In this document: in pieces, positions 1-7,014 of the stretch
How the letters are laid out: every line of letters starts with the position of its first letter
Numbering within the stretch: the first letter of the stretch is position 1
Assembly: GCA_016714765.1 (NCBI GenBank)
Contig: JADKCF010000032.1
Coordinates: 1-18,273 of the forward strand
Source: Saprospiraceae bacterium
GTDB taxonomy: Bacteria > Bacteroidota > Bacteroidia > Chitinophagales > Saprospiraceae
Direction of reading: 5' to 3'
Length of the DNA stretch: 18,273 bases
Program-made: the position numbers and the translations under genes
The notes under the pieces: generated by a model
Told to the model about the DNA's origin: nothing
What the model saw: the letters and a program-made list of their open reading frames with translations, nothing else
The model's database searches: none

Positions 1-111
1 TACCTAAACTATCTGAATTCAAAAGTTATATCTTTTCGACATGACAGGGAATACAGGATAATACCACATTATTGCAACGTTTTAAAAGGTATTGCACCAA
101 TTGTCAGCTAA
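1..111 (+). CDS. possible 3' end of a CDS truncated by the window edge
   Basis: Frame 1 is open from the first base to a TAA at 109-111 and encodes 36 residues ending ...GIAPIVS. The composition is protein-like, but an open run this short arises by chance fairly often, and I recognise no family. It would be the tail of a gene starting left of the window, upstream of the promoter of the retropepsin-like gene. Confidence 0.3.
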   Translation, partial: YLNYLNSKVISFRHDREYRIIPHYCNVLKGIAPIVS

Positions 112-165
112 GAAGATACTTTATGTTTTCTATAAACAAGATGGTTGTTATTTAGGGGGTTCAGG

Positions 166-196
166 TTGATTAGCCACAAAGAAACTTTTAACTTTG
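166..196 (+). promoter_or_regulatory. Bacteroidota-type promoter for the retropepsin-like gene
   Basis: A perfect -7 element TAACTTTG (189-196) lies 20 nt after a TTG (166-168), matching the Bacteroidota sigma-ABfr layout (-33 TTG/TTTG, about 19-20 nt spacer, -7 TAnnTTTG). Transcription would start near 202, giving a leader of about 25 nt before the ATG at 228. Confidence 0.6.
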
Positions 197-227
197 CTTT
201 GACGTTTAGTTATAAAATCTATTTATT

Positions 228-605
228 ATGTCCATTATAAAATCACCTTTATTGTTTGCAGGTTCTCAAGGCGAAAAATATTTATATGCCTTGTATGACT
301 CAGGAGCCAATTTGTCATGTATTCATCCCGATGCGTTAGAAAACTTAGAAATTCCTGTTTCTTTAGGTAGAACCAGGATGATCGGCACCGCTGCAGAAGG
401 TCATTATATTGAAGTAAGCCAAAGGGTAAGTTTAGATTTCTACATGGATGATGTACTGCTTTCGGATGAGTTTTTGGTTATTCCAGGCTTGAGTGAAGAA
501 GCTATTATAGGATCGGCAACTATGCAAAAATGGAGGATAAAACTCGATTTTGAACACGATATTGCTATAGTGGACCCTAAAGTTGCCAAGATGCAATTGA
601 TATAG
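228..605 (+). CDS. small retropepsin-like aspartic protease-fold protein
   Basis: This 125-residue protein has the layout of one retropepsin lobe. The catalytic-type motif Asp-Ser-Gly-Ala is at residues 24-27 after hydrophobic strands. The second diagnostic motif, two hydrophobics then Gly (Ile93-Ile94-Gly95), precedes an Ile-Lys-Leu-Asp-Phe strand. Retropepsins act as homodimers with one Asp per subunit, and about 110-130 residues is the usual length of bacterial single-domain members. No signal peptide or membrane segment is visible, so it is probably cytoplasmic. The ATG at 228 follows a TTATT context and a good promoter. It looks monocistronic, since the next gene starts 150 bp later. The substrate is unknown, and activity is inferred from the motif only. 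Confidence 0.75.
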   Translation: MSIIKSPLLFAGSQGEKYLYALYDSGANLSCIHPDALENLEIPVSLGRTRMIGTAAEGHYIEVSQRVSLDFYMDDVLLSDEFLVIPGLSEEAIIGSATMQKWRIKLDFEHDIAIVDPKVAKMQLI

Positions 606-756
606 GGAAGAAAGGGGTTGGATTTAATAATTTAATATTTAATAAAGATGATTACGTGTCTCCACCACGACACTGGACATTAACTTTCTAATTCAAAATA
701 CTTATATACCAATGTTCTGTTTTACCTTTAGTGTCGAATATGAAAAATGATTTTTT

Positions 757-1851
757 ATGGAAATCAGAAATGTGATCTCTTGCATATTTATTGCATTTTT
801 TATTGTACCTGGATTTAGTCAAAAATGTATCACTCCAAGTGCCAATGCATTAATACATGCTAACAATGTCAAAGCAAACATAAGGAATGACGGACACTTA
901 TTTTCAAACCAGCAATTTCTTACAAGTTTCAATAACAACAATAAAGAAGTAAGCGGCATATCTCAAGCAGGAATATGGATAGGTGGTGCTGATAGAGCGG
1001 GAAATACAAAGCTTTCAGCAACCATGGGAGCTGAACAAGGTAAATCTGATTTTTTTGCTGGACCACTAGATACTCATGGGGTAACTGATACGGTAACATG
1101 CAACAAGTGGGATCGAATTTTTACAGTCACCGGGGATTCTATCCGAGCACATTTAGAAGCCTACAAAAAAGCGAAAGAGAATGGTTCGCCCTTAGATTGT
1201 AATAGTATTCCATCGGAAGTTAAGAATTGGCCAGCAAGAGGCAATCCTTTCTTTGAAGAATTTACAGGTTGGAAGCTCCCCGACACAAACCTCGCATCTT
1301 TTTATGATGCTGATGAAGATAATCTCTACAATCCATGTATGGGCGATTATCCTCAAGTACAATTCTTTTCACAATCAAGTACCTGTGCATTAATTCCAGA
1401 GCAGATTACTTATTTCGTCATTAATGATGTTTTTGGTGGAGCTCAGACTTTAGCGGACCATCGACATGCAAATCAAGTGCATGTGCACACTTTTGCGTAC
1501 CTGAATCATGATGCCCTTGACGATATGGTTTTTACTCAATATCGTTTAACAAACAAGGCCCTGGAAGATTTGACATCTACATATTTTGGTTTGTGGGTAG
1601 ATCCTTTGTTAGGCTGTCCTGATGATAATTTTGGATACTTACCTGACGAAAACACGTTATATTTTTATAATAAATCTGCTATAGACGGTGAATTTTCAAC
1701 AAACTGCCCCTCCAGGTTTTATAGCCTTCCACCGATGGTAAGTATAAACTTATTCGAAAAGCCCCTTGTATCAAAAGGTTTTTTACGCAATAACAATGGG
1801 GAATTCGTTTATGATAGTTTAGGGGCAAAAGATATTGGTAAATCCAACTAA
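757..1851 (+). CDS. N-terminal part of a T9SS-exported protein (split gene)
   Basis: This 364-residue product starts with a Sec signal peptide: a charged n-region, the hydrophobic stretch ISCIFIAFFIVPG, and likely cleavage after FSQ near residue 22. The rest resembles large secreted Bacteroidota proteins of unknown function. It stops at 1849-1851 with no C-terminal sorting domain, and the next frame begins at 1851 (TAATG overlap) and continues the same kind of protein to a T9SS sorting domain. A product that enters the periplasm without a sorting domain would not be exported by T9SS. I therefore read this as the first half of one gene broken by a frameshift between about 1842 and 1851. Translational coupling of two genuine proteins is possible but less likely. 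Confidence 0.7.
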   Translation: MEIRNVISCIFIAFFIVPGFSQKCITPSANALIHANNVKANIRNDGHLFSNQQFLTSFNNNNKEVSGISQAGIWIGGADRAGNTKLSATMGAEQGKSDFFAGPLDTHGVTDTVTCNKWDRIFTVTGDSIRAHLEAYKKAKENGSPLDCNSIPSEVKNWPARGNPFFEEFTGWKLPDTNLASFYDADEDNLYNPCMGDYPQVQFFSQSSTCALIPEQITYFVINDVFGGAQTLADHRHANQVHVHTFAYLNHDALDDMVFTQYRLTNKALEDLTSTYFGLWVDPLLGCPDDNFGYLPDENTLYFYNKSAIDGEFSTNCPSRFYSLPPMVSINLFEKPLVSKGFLRNNNGEFVYDSLGAKDIGKSN

Positions 1852-3113
1852 TGAAATTCCTTTACATTGACACATTGATATTCGGCGACATTTCATCTTG
1901 CGTCTATTATGATAAAATACCTACAAATCAAAATGCTCCATTAACTCCCAAACTAAGTACAGACAGAGACTTTTACCAATATTTACAAGGCATGAAACCT
2001 GATCAGCAAGCTTATCTTGACCCTTTGGGGCACCCAACTAAGTTTGTCTATACTGGTGATCCAAGCTCAAAAGACGAGTGGACTATGTGTAAAGAAAACG
2101 TTGACATTAGCACAACAAGAATTATTATGTCTGTTGGTCCAATGTACTTTAACCCATCTGAAAGCAAGACTTTAACCTTTGCATATAGTTACCATCATTT
2201 CAGTCCCCTGCCTTGCCCCGATCTGACTTACTTGAGAGCCAACAACTTATCTGCTTTTAATCAATTGATTGATTGCATTGATCTGCCTTCCAGACCTGAT
2301 TGTCCGGAACTTGTAGGCCTTCCTAATAACCAGGAAATAAATTTTGTTATAAATCCTGACAATAAGATTGGCATAGAAGATTTCAATGAAGCCACATATG
2401 AAATTCTAAGTGACAAAGACAATATATTTCGCTTCGAAGGATATCAAGTTTATCAACTTTTGGACGAAAGTGTAAACATATCCGATTTAAAAAATGAAAA
2501 CTATGCACGACTCATTTTTCAGTCAGATGTAAAAAACAATGTGAGCGAAATTGTAAATTGGCAATATGATTTAATCTCAAATAAATTTGTCCCCATTATC
2601 GAGGTAAAAGGTGAAAACCTGGGTTTGAAAAAGTCTTTCAAATTCGAAAAAGATGCCTTTACAGATCAACCACTTGAAAATGATCGTCCTTATTATTTTG
2701 CCGCCCTAGCTTATGCGCACAACAATTGGTTACCATTTGATCCTAATACTAATCATGGTCAAAAAACACCTTATTTAGACTGTGGATATCTAAACATTTA
2801 TAAATATACCCCCCTAAAAACAGAGGTGGTTAACGAAAACTCAATACCCCTGAGAGATTTAACAATATTTCCAAATCCAATTACAAATAATGGTGATTTG
2901 ATCATTTCGATCCCATCATTTGTTTCAGAGGATTGGGAGATAGATATCTATAACATGCTGGGAGGCAGGGTAAATTCACGTCATTTCACTACCGACAGAC
3001 AATACATATCTTTAAATAGGAGCGACTTGGGTCTTATCTCGGGTCAATACATCATCCGGCTAAAAGATAAAAAAACGCTGAAGACATTTGTCGGAAAACT
3101 TGTAGTGTTGTAA
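1851..3113 (+). CDS. C-terminal part of the same T9SS protein, with type A sorting domain
   Basis: This 420-residue frame has no signal peptide at its N-terminus. Its last 80 or so residues form a typical T9SS type A sorting domain: LTIFPNP, an alternating beta segment, IDIYNMLGG, then GQYIIRLKD and the terminal KLVVL. The CTD normally targets a Sec-exported protein for T9SS secretion, cleavage and surface attachment, so it is useless without the signal peptide encoded upstream. The frame is already open from 1842, before the ATG at 1851, which fits a frameshift joining it to the upstream part (combined about 785 residues). The middle contains DFYQYLQG and FAYSYHH segments typical of large secreted Bacteroidota proteins. 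The gene ends 23 bp before the duplicated target sequence of the insertion element. Confidence 0.75.
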   Translation: MKFLYIDTLIFGDISSCVYYDKIPTNQNAPLTPKLSTDRDFYQYLQGMKPDQQAYLDPLGHPTKFVYTGDPSSKDEWTMCKENVDISTTRIIMSVGPMYFNPSESKTLTFAYSYHHFSPLPCPDLTYLRANNLSAFNQLIDCIDLPSRPDCPELVGLPNNQEINFVINPDNKIGIEDFNEATYEILSDKDNIFRFEGYQVYQLLDESVNISDLKNENYARLIFQSDVKNNVSEIVNWQYDLISNKFVPIIEVKGENLGLKKSFKFEKDAFTDQPLENDRPYYFAALAYAHNNWLPFDPNTNHGQKTPYLDCGYLNIYKYTPLKTEVVNENSIPLRDLTIFPNPITNNGDLIISIPSFVSEDWEIDIYNMLGGRVNSRHFTTDRQYISLNRSDLGLISGQYIIRLKDKKTLKTFVGKLVVL

Positions 3114-3136
3114 TCTCTTTCCATTTTTCAGATAAA

Positions 3137-3255
3137 AATAAAGCACTATACAAGCATTCTGTCAATGTTATAAGTAGTGGTATTGGGAGACGGTTATATC
3201 TTTCGTATCACTTTACAGGGATTGCCGTATGCCAATACATTGTCAGGTATGTTTT
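3137..3255. repeat. left copy of a 119-bp direct repeat flanking the IS
   Basis: These bases match 4762-4880 perfectly by eye over all 119 positions. The match ends exactly where the IS terminal inverted repeats begin on both sides, so this is a target-site duplication. The last 62 bp (3194-3255) duplicate the 3' end of the O-acetyltransferase gene and form a non-functional stub. Confidence 0.9.
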
Positions 3256-3284
3256 CCTGACTTGTCCCAAGTAAATTTAGTGCG
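3256..3284. repeat. IS left end: 13-bp terminal repeat plus inner 9-bp block
   Basis: The terminal 13 bp CCTGACTTGTCCC are followed after 7 nt by TTTAGTGCG (3276-3284). The right end has the same two blocks with a 1-nt spacer. The inner block also appears inverted at 3337-3345 (CGCACTAAA), just before the transposase start at 3359, giving a potential long-loop hairpin over the leader. Confidence 0.8.
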
Positions 3285-3358
3285 TTTTTAAATGTTTGAT
3301 TATCAGTATTATAATGAATTTTTTCAATAAATTTACCGCACTAAAGGGGTATTTTGAC

Positions 3359-3646
3359 ATGAAAATTAGGGTAGTAAACACCGCATCAAAAGCCAAAGCG
3401 GTTCAAATTGTACGGTATCAAAACAACAAACGAACCATTTTGCAGCATATCGGATCTGCTCATACTGAAGCCGAGATGGATGAGCTAATATTATTAGCCG
3501 AGGAATGGATCAAAGACTTTTCTAAGCAATTATCCATTTTCCCCGACGATAGTCCAAATAGATTAATTCATCTTAGTCATTGTACCTTTATTGAGTTCAA
3601 TATAATTTTTTCTTCCAACAGATTAGTGCCATACAGGACAAAATAG
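3359..3646 (+). pseudogene. IS1634-family transposase, N-terminal fragment
   Basis: From the ATG at 3359 the product starts MKIRVV and contains QIVRY, a HIGSAHT stretch and a QLSIFP segment, the usual N-terminal region of IS1634-family transposases. An in-frame upstream ATG at 3296 would add 21 residues, but the family start fits 3359 better. After about residue 75 the frame departs from the family pattern and stops at 3644-3646. The true continuation (SAIQDKIGFAELPLLLND) is in another frame from about 3622, and further frame changes near 3690 and 3760 precede the next fragment. Conserved sequence between 3647 and 3819 is therefore present but unreadable as one protein. Confidence 0.75.
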
Positions 3647-3819
3647 GGTTTGCTGAGCTGCCGCTTTTATTGAATGATTTAGTAAACCATGAGAATTTTT
3701 AAACCAGCTTCCAAACTTCGTTCCCTAGAACTTATGGAACAGTTTTTTGGCATAAACATAGCCGTAAAAGCTATTACAAGATAGCTCCACAATGCGTTGA
3801 CTTAAAAGAAAAGGTAGAG

Positions 3820-4458
3820 ATGAAAGTTGTAGATTTTGCAAAAGAGCATTATTCGTTCAACTTTGACATTGTTTTTTACGATGTGACAACACTTTACTTT
3901 GAGACCTTCGAAGAAGACGAGCTACGAAAGAACGGCTTTTCAAAAGACAATAAATCGCAGCAACCACAAATATTAGTGGCTCTAATGGTTACCAAAGAAG
4001 GATTTCCAATCGCATTTGAAATATTCAGTGGAAATACTTTTGAAGGACATACCATTATTCCCACCATAAAAAATTTTATCGGAAGAAACAAGGTCAAAGA
4101 ATTTACAGTAGTAGCAGATGCGGCAATGATTAGTTCAGAAAACATTACACAATTAAATCAAAACGAAATCAACTATATAGTAGGCGCAAGATTGGGTAAT
4201 CTCTCCATAAAGCTCCTTGGAACAATAGACGAGCAAATCGTCAGACAAGATGGTAAAAGTATCAGGATAAAGACGGAATTAGGTTATTTGATTTGCAGTT
4301 ATTCTTCTGTACGATACCGCAAAGATTTGTATGAAATGAACAAACAAATCGAAAAAGCAAAGCAGGTAGTAGAAGTACCATCCAAGAGCAGAAAACTAAA
4401 TTTACGAAGACAAATGATCAAAAACTGGAACTTAACGAAGAGCTTATCGAAAAACTAA
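3820..4458 (+). pseudogene. IS1634-family transposase, central catalytic fragment
   Basis: This 212-residue open stretch carries two catalytic aspartates of the DDE domain: Asp21 of the fragment in FYDVTTLYFE and Asp100 in VVADAAM. Between them is the conserved SQQPQILVALMV / FPIAFEIFSGNTFEGHT segment. After about 4400 the frame is lost by a one-base change (the family-like continuation KTNDQKLELNEELIEK is in the neighbouring frame), followed by further shifts near 4465 and 4505. The ATG at 3820 is internal to the original protein and not a genuine start. Confidence 0.8.
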
Positions 4459-4557
4459 AAGCTACTCGACATCAAAGGCTACTACACAAGCTTAGAAGAA
4501 ACATAGTGGACAATAAAAAAGGAACAACCTATAAAACTTCACATACTGATATGTTTT

Positions 4558-4746
4558 ATGGCTTTAGTTATCTCAAAGCACATCGAAATAAAGGCAGGTG
4601 TATCGATAAGAAAGTTCTTAGATGAATCTAAAAAAATAGTAGATGGCCAAATCCTAAATCACATAACGCATAAAACCGTCACCGTAAAAGCAGAGAAAAC
4701 TCCAAACATGGCCAAACTGGTGGCCAAATTATTTCCACCGCACTAA
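4558..4746 (+). pseudogene. IS1634-family transposase, C-terminal fragment
   Basis: This frame encodes the transposase end: CFMALVISKHIE and a C-terminus close to the right inverted repeat, with the stop at 4744-4746 inside the inner CGCACTAAA block. The family-like reading starts slightly earlier, around 4517 (KEQPIKLHIL). It follows IVDNK directly, so the intervening segment that should hold the signature with the third catalytic residue (a Tyr/Glu-containing helix, roughly 35-40 residues) is missing. That internal deletion, not only the frameshifts, makes the enzyme dead. Confidence 0.7.
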
Positions 4747-4761
4747 AAGGGACAAGTCAGG
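4739..4761. repeat. IS right end, inverted repeat
   Basis: CGCACTAAA (4739-4747), one A, then GGGACAAGTCAGG (4749-4761), the perfect complement of the left 13 bp. Confidence 0.85.
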
Positions 4762-4880
4762 AATAAAGCACTATACAAGCATTCTGTCAATGTTATAAGT
4801 AGTGGTATTGGGAGACGGTTATATCTTTCGTATCACTTTACAGGGATTGCCGTATGCCAATACATTGTCAGGTATGTTTT
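4762..4880. repeat. right copy of the 119-bp direct repeat (target-site duplication)
   Basis: Identical to 3137-3255. It begins immediately after the right inverted repeat and runs 62 bp into the 3' end of the acetyltransferase gene, so this copy completes the functional gene. Confidence 0.9.
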
Positions 4881-5385
4881 TGGTTACAACTGAGCCTGCT
4901 CCTATTGTTGTATTATTTCCTATTGTGACGCCCGGCAAAATGGTAGTATTACCCCCAATCCATACATTTTCACCGATATTGACCGGTAAGGTCTGAGATT
5001 TCCAGAAACTACTGTTCGGAGACAATCGCTCTGAAGATCTGACAGGATGAAAAACCGTATAAATATGTACACCGGGTGCTATCCCACTATTATCTCCTAT
5101 CGTAATTTTATTACAGTCCAAAAAAACACAATTCATATTTATCTCGACATTATTTCCTATATGAATATTTTCACCATAATCTACATAAAATGGGGCTGTT
5201 ATCCATACATTATCTCCTTTGGAACCCAGTAATTCAGTAAGAATTTCATTGAGTTTATTTGTATTGGTAGATAGCGTTTTATTGTATTCTTGATGTAATT
5301 GTTTTGCTTTATGCCACCTTTGGATAAGGTATTCATCAGCACAATCATACAATTCGCCTGCCAGCATTTTTTCTTTTTCGGTCAT
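4819..5385 (-). CDS. maltose/galactoside-type sugar O-acetyltransferase (left-handed beta helix)
   Basis: This is a 188-residue protein of the LacA/Maa/NodL hexapeptide acetyltransferase family, which moves acetyl from acetyl-CoA to a sugar hydroxyl as a cytoplasmic trimer. The N-terminal maltose-acetyltransferase helical region is present (MTEKEKMLAGELYDCADEYL). It is followed by left-handed beta-helix hexapeptides (IHIGNNVEIN, ITIGDNSGIAPGVHIYT), the catalytic His in TVFHP, and coils ending in VIRKI. Full length for the family is about 185-190. I chose the ATG at 5385; a TTG three codons upstream (5394) is also in frame but less likely. The last 62 bp lie in the IS target duplication, so the gene survived the insertion unchanged. 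The natural acceptor cannot be told from sequence. Confidence 0.88.
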   Translation of the reverse strand: MTEKEKMLAGELYDCADEYLIQRWHKAKQLHQEYNKTLSTNTNKLNEILTELLGSKGDNVWITAPFYVDYGENIHIGNNVEINMNCVFLDCNKITIGDNSGIAPGVHIYTVFHPVRSSERLSPNSSFWKSQTLPVNIGENVWIGGNTTILPGVTIGNNTTIGAGSVVTKNIPDNVLAYGNPCKVIRKI

Positions 5386-5471
5386 GATTAGCAAAGCATC
5401 TAATTCCTGGTAAAAAAAGATATCAAGTAAAGAGATTTTGGGTTCATGGCGGAGTTTTGTATTTTTACTCC

Positions 5472-5882
5472 TTACTTCCTGCCAGTATCCATCCCAGATA
5501 AGCCATCGGTATATAAGCTACAACAAGATCCAGCACAGTAAACCACAAGGGGAGATGGCAACATAACCACACTCGCAATTCCGCCCAGCAAGGTGAAGAA
5601 GCCAATGACTAGCGCCCACTTGAGGTGATGGCTGGCGGCTATCAGTGCAGCCAGATAGGCTCCCACTAGTGTACCCAGTGCATGTGCCAGAAAAGGCATG
5701 ATGAAATTTTTTGGCTGGAATAAATGCATGGAAGCTTTGAGTCCTTCTGTTGTAGTCACATCTGCGCCTTCTGGAGGAGGTATGATAGATCCACTGATCA
5801 TGATGATACCCATGTTTACCAATCCACCTATAACAATGCCTGCGGTCAGGGCTACAATATTTCTTACTATCGGATTGGTCAT
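5472..5882 (-). CDS. small multi-spanning membrane protein with frameshifted C-terminus
   Basis: This 136-residue protein of unknown function has about three to four membrane segments: IVALTAGIVIGGLVNMGIIM near residues 9-28, then HALGTLVGAYLAALIAA, then WALVIGFFTLLGGIASVVML. The last 25 residues are odd and cysteine-rich (YCAGSCC). In the adjacent frame the same DNA reads LWFTVLDLVVAYIPMAYLGW followed by ILAGSKE, an ordinary fourth or fifth membrane helix ending at a stop at 5465-5467. The two frames meet at a G4 run (5549-5552, plus strand), so I infer a one-base insertion there. The intact protein would be about 138 residues and occupy 5465-5882. Start ATG at 5882. No partner is evident. 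Confidence 0.7.
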   Translation of the reverse strand: MTNPIVRNIVALTAGIVIGGLVNMGIIMISGSIIPPPEGADVTTTEGLKASMHLFQPKNFIMPFLAHALGTLVGAYLAALIAASHHLKWALVIGFFTLLGGIASVVMLPSPLVVYCAGSCCSLYTDGLSGMDTGRK

Positions 5883-6071
5883 CTGATTTTTATTTTGAAG
5901 CTGTGTGATAATTGCGAAATGCCATTTGACTTACAAATCTAAAAATAAATTTATAATTGTACTGCAATTCTATTTATTTTGTTGTTTTAAAAAAGATAGT
6001 GAATACTTTGGTCTTATTTATATAGTATCGAAGACGCAGAATTCGACAATCAAGATCAGGCAACTATCATA

Positions 6072-6118
6072 CGAATTGCAAATTCGAATTGTGCACAGGA
6101 TCGAAGTTACAAACTTCG
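6072..6118. repeat. two adjacent short inverted repeats with 3-nt loops
   Basis: CGAATT-GCA-AATTCG (6072-6086) and CGAAGTT-ACA-AACTTCG (6102-6118) are perfect stems of 6 and 7 bp with three-base loops, starting with the same CGAA. Paired small palindromes of this type resemble REP-like intergenic elements. Neither has a U-tract, so they are not standard terminators. Confidence 0.5.
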
Positions 6119-6379
6119 CCCATCAGGTGGCCCTGATATACCTTGTTCAGGAAGATTCATATTCACGATGCCATCGACTACATAACCATGATTTGTAATC
6201 CAATCATTATGTAATGCAAGATGACAAACAGAAGATGAAAAACCTTAAAGGATAAAGCATCATTGATTTCGTAAAGATCATGTTGTTTCTGTTCGGCACG
6301 GGTATGGACACCAATTGTTTGAAAGAACATCAAATTTTTATAGGCAAACAAGTTTGACATCTTGGATAGAAATGTTGTA

Positions 6380-6520
6380 ATGATTTATATTGCACAAGGC
6401 AAGCCAACCAGCATCAATGAAGCCATTTCATGGCTTCATTACCTTGTTCCGATGGTGTTCCCTGCCATTAAGTTTGGCGTGTCTTTGACAAAAAGATTAT
6501 ATAATAAAGTAAAAATGTAA
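6380..6520 (+). CDS. possible 46-residue protein, function unknown
   Basis: An ATG at 6380 opens a 46-residue frame ending at TAA 6518-6520, directly beside the convergent hicA stop. The product begins MIYIAQGKPTS, has a hydrophobic middle (WLHYLVPMVFPAIKFGV) and ends with a basic tail (KRLYNKVKM), like a small single-helix membrane peptide. The frame is open upstream to 6344, so it could also be the tail of a degraded gene. No promoter match was seen and coding status is doubtful. Confidence 0.22.
   Translation: MIYIAQGKPTSINEAISWLHYLVPMVFPAIKFGVSLTKRLYNKVKM
6416..6440. repeat. perfect 10-bp inverted repeat, 5-nt loop
   Basis: AATGAAGCCA / TGGCTTCATT flank TTTCA. It lies about 80 bp past the hicA stop. 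There is no T-run on either side, so it may act as a processing or attenuation hairpin, or be incidental to the small open frame it lies in. Confidence 0.5.
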
Positions 6521-6521
6521 A

Positions 6522-6767
6522 TCATTCGTAAAGCGATTTCATTAATTCTTCTTTAGTAATATCTAGGTGTTGAGCAACGTCATTCAATATTTTTGAAAGC
6601 AGCCCAACTTTGATAGGATCATGATTTGGTATGGTGATATTATGCTCTTTATCATCAGACTTTTTTGTCAATCTAATATGGCTCCCTTTCTGCCTTGTAA
6701 CAACATAACCAAGAGCAGCAAATTTCTTAACTAAACTTGCTCCTGACTCATCTCGTGACAGTTTCAT
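6522..6767 (-). CDS. hicA: HicA-family toxin (mRNA interferase)
   Basis: This 81-residue protein has the HicA/YcfA double-stranded-RNA-binding-like fold signature: an N-terminal helix (LVKKFAALGY), the strand pair carrying RQKGSHIRL with catalytic-type His30, then a TIPNHDPIKVGLLSKIL segment typical of the family. HicA toxins cleave mRNA and are held inactive by HicB. The start ATG at 6767 overlaps the hicB stop by 4 nt (ATGA), so the pair is translationally coupled, antitoxin first. All recognisable family residues are present, so it looks intact. Confidence 0.85.
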   Translation of the reverse strand: MKLSRDESGASLVKKFAALGYVVTRQKGSHIRLTKKSDDKEHNITIPNHDPIKVGLLSKILNDVAQHLDITKEELMKSLYE

Positions 6768-6967
6768 GCGGTCATTACTTCATCTTTTACGAAATGTAAT
6801 CTAATTATTCTTTTCACTTCATCGTCATAATGACAAGAAACTGCATCTTTAATATTCTCTTTTAAAGATTCCCAGTCGGATGCTTCAGTAAATATAGAAA
6901 CTCCCAAAGCTTCTGCTTCAAAGCCTCCATCGATTGACTCATTTATTACAAAAATAATTTCTTGCAT
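6764..6967 (-). CDS. hicB: HicB-family antitoxin lacking a DNA-binding tail
   Basis: This 67-residue product has the partial RNase H-like HicB fold: a short strand (IIFVINES), GGFEAEALGVSIFTEA, then the helix SWESLKENIKDAV, a pattern found in HicB antitoxins. It ends about where this fold ends, without the C-terminal helix-turn-helix or ribbon-helix-helix that many HicB proteins use to autorepress. It lies upstream of hicA and overlaps it by 4 nt, as expected for coupled expression. A -7 box sits about 19 bp before its ATG. A divergent XRE-family gene begins 47 bp away and could supply the missing regulator, which is inference only. Confidence 0.8.
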   Translation of the reverse strand: MQEIIFVINESIDGGFEAEALGVSIFTEASDWESLKENIKDAVSCHYDDEVKRIIRLHFVKDEVMTA

Positions 6968-6985
6968 ATTGACAAAATTTTACAA

Positions 6986-6993
6986 CAAAGATA
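6986..6993 (-). promoter_or_regulatory. -7 element of the hicBA promoter
   Basis: On the minus strand these bases read TATCTTTG, a perfect TAnnTTTG. They lie 18 nt upstream of the hicB ATG, giving a leader of only about 12-15 nt. No clean -33 TTTG was found at the right spacing. The 47-bp intergenic region must also serve the divergent xre gene. Confidence 0.5.
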
Positions 6994-7014
6994 TACTATT
7001 TTCACACTCACCAT

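Larger units (their letters stand above)
3256..4761 (+). mobile_element. decayed IS1634-like (IS4 superfamily) insertion sequence
   Basis: The 1,506-bp element is bounded by a perfect 13-bp terminal inverted repeat, CCTGACTTGTCCC (3256-3268) and its complement (4749-4761), and by a 119-bp direct repeat outside it. The interior encodes pieces of a DDE transposase with IS1634-family features: an N-terminal HIGSAHT stretch, YDVTTLYFE with the first Asp, and VVADAAM with the second Asp. IS1634 relatives are known for unusually long, variable target duplications, which fits. The transposase reading frame is broken by several frameshifts and by a deletion removing the catalytic-Glu region, so it cannot encode an active enzyme. 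The insertion fell at the 3' end of the acetyltransferase gene, which stayed intact because of the duplication. Confidence 0.85.
5883..6521. other. gene-poor stretch with small hairpins
   Basis: About 640 bp lie between the membrane-protein gene (transcribed leftward) and the hicA stop. I see no convincing gene of normal size. It holds two short GC-poor hairpins (6072-6086 and 6102-6118), a 10-bp-stem hairpin at 6416-6440, and one 46-codon open frame (6380-6520). Some open stretches look faintly protein-like and could be fossils of a lost gene, but I could not name one. Confidence 0.6.

Noticed and set aside
4802..4996. plus-strand open frame across the repeat and acetyltransferase
   Set aside because: Shadow of the minus-strand acetyltransferase gene.
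5905..6198. 97-residue plus-strand open frame
   Set aside because: Low-complexity start, no family features, overlaps the hairpins and lacks a promoter match; treated as chance or fossil sequence.
6178..6360. 60-residue minus-strand open frame (HTRAEQKQHDLYEINDAL segment looks protein-like)
   Set aside because: No recognisable family, no promoter, and the N-terminus is not supported; it may be a gene fossil but cannot be called.
6416..6440. rho-independent terminator for hicBA
   Set aside because: Stem is good but no T-run follows on either strand, and it lies about 80 bp beyond the stop.
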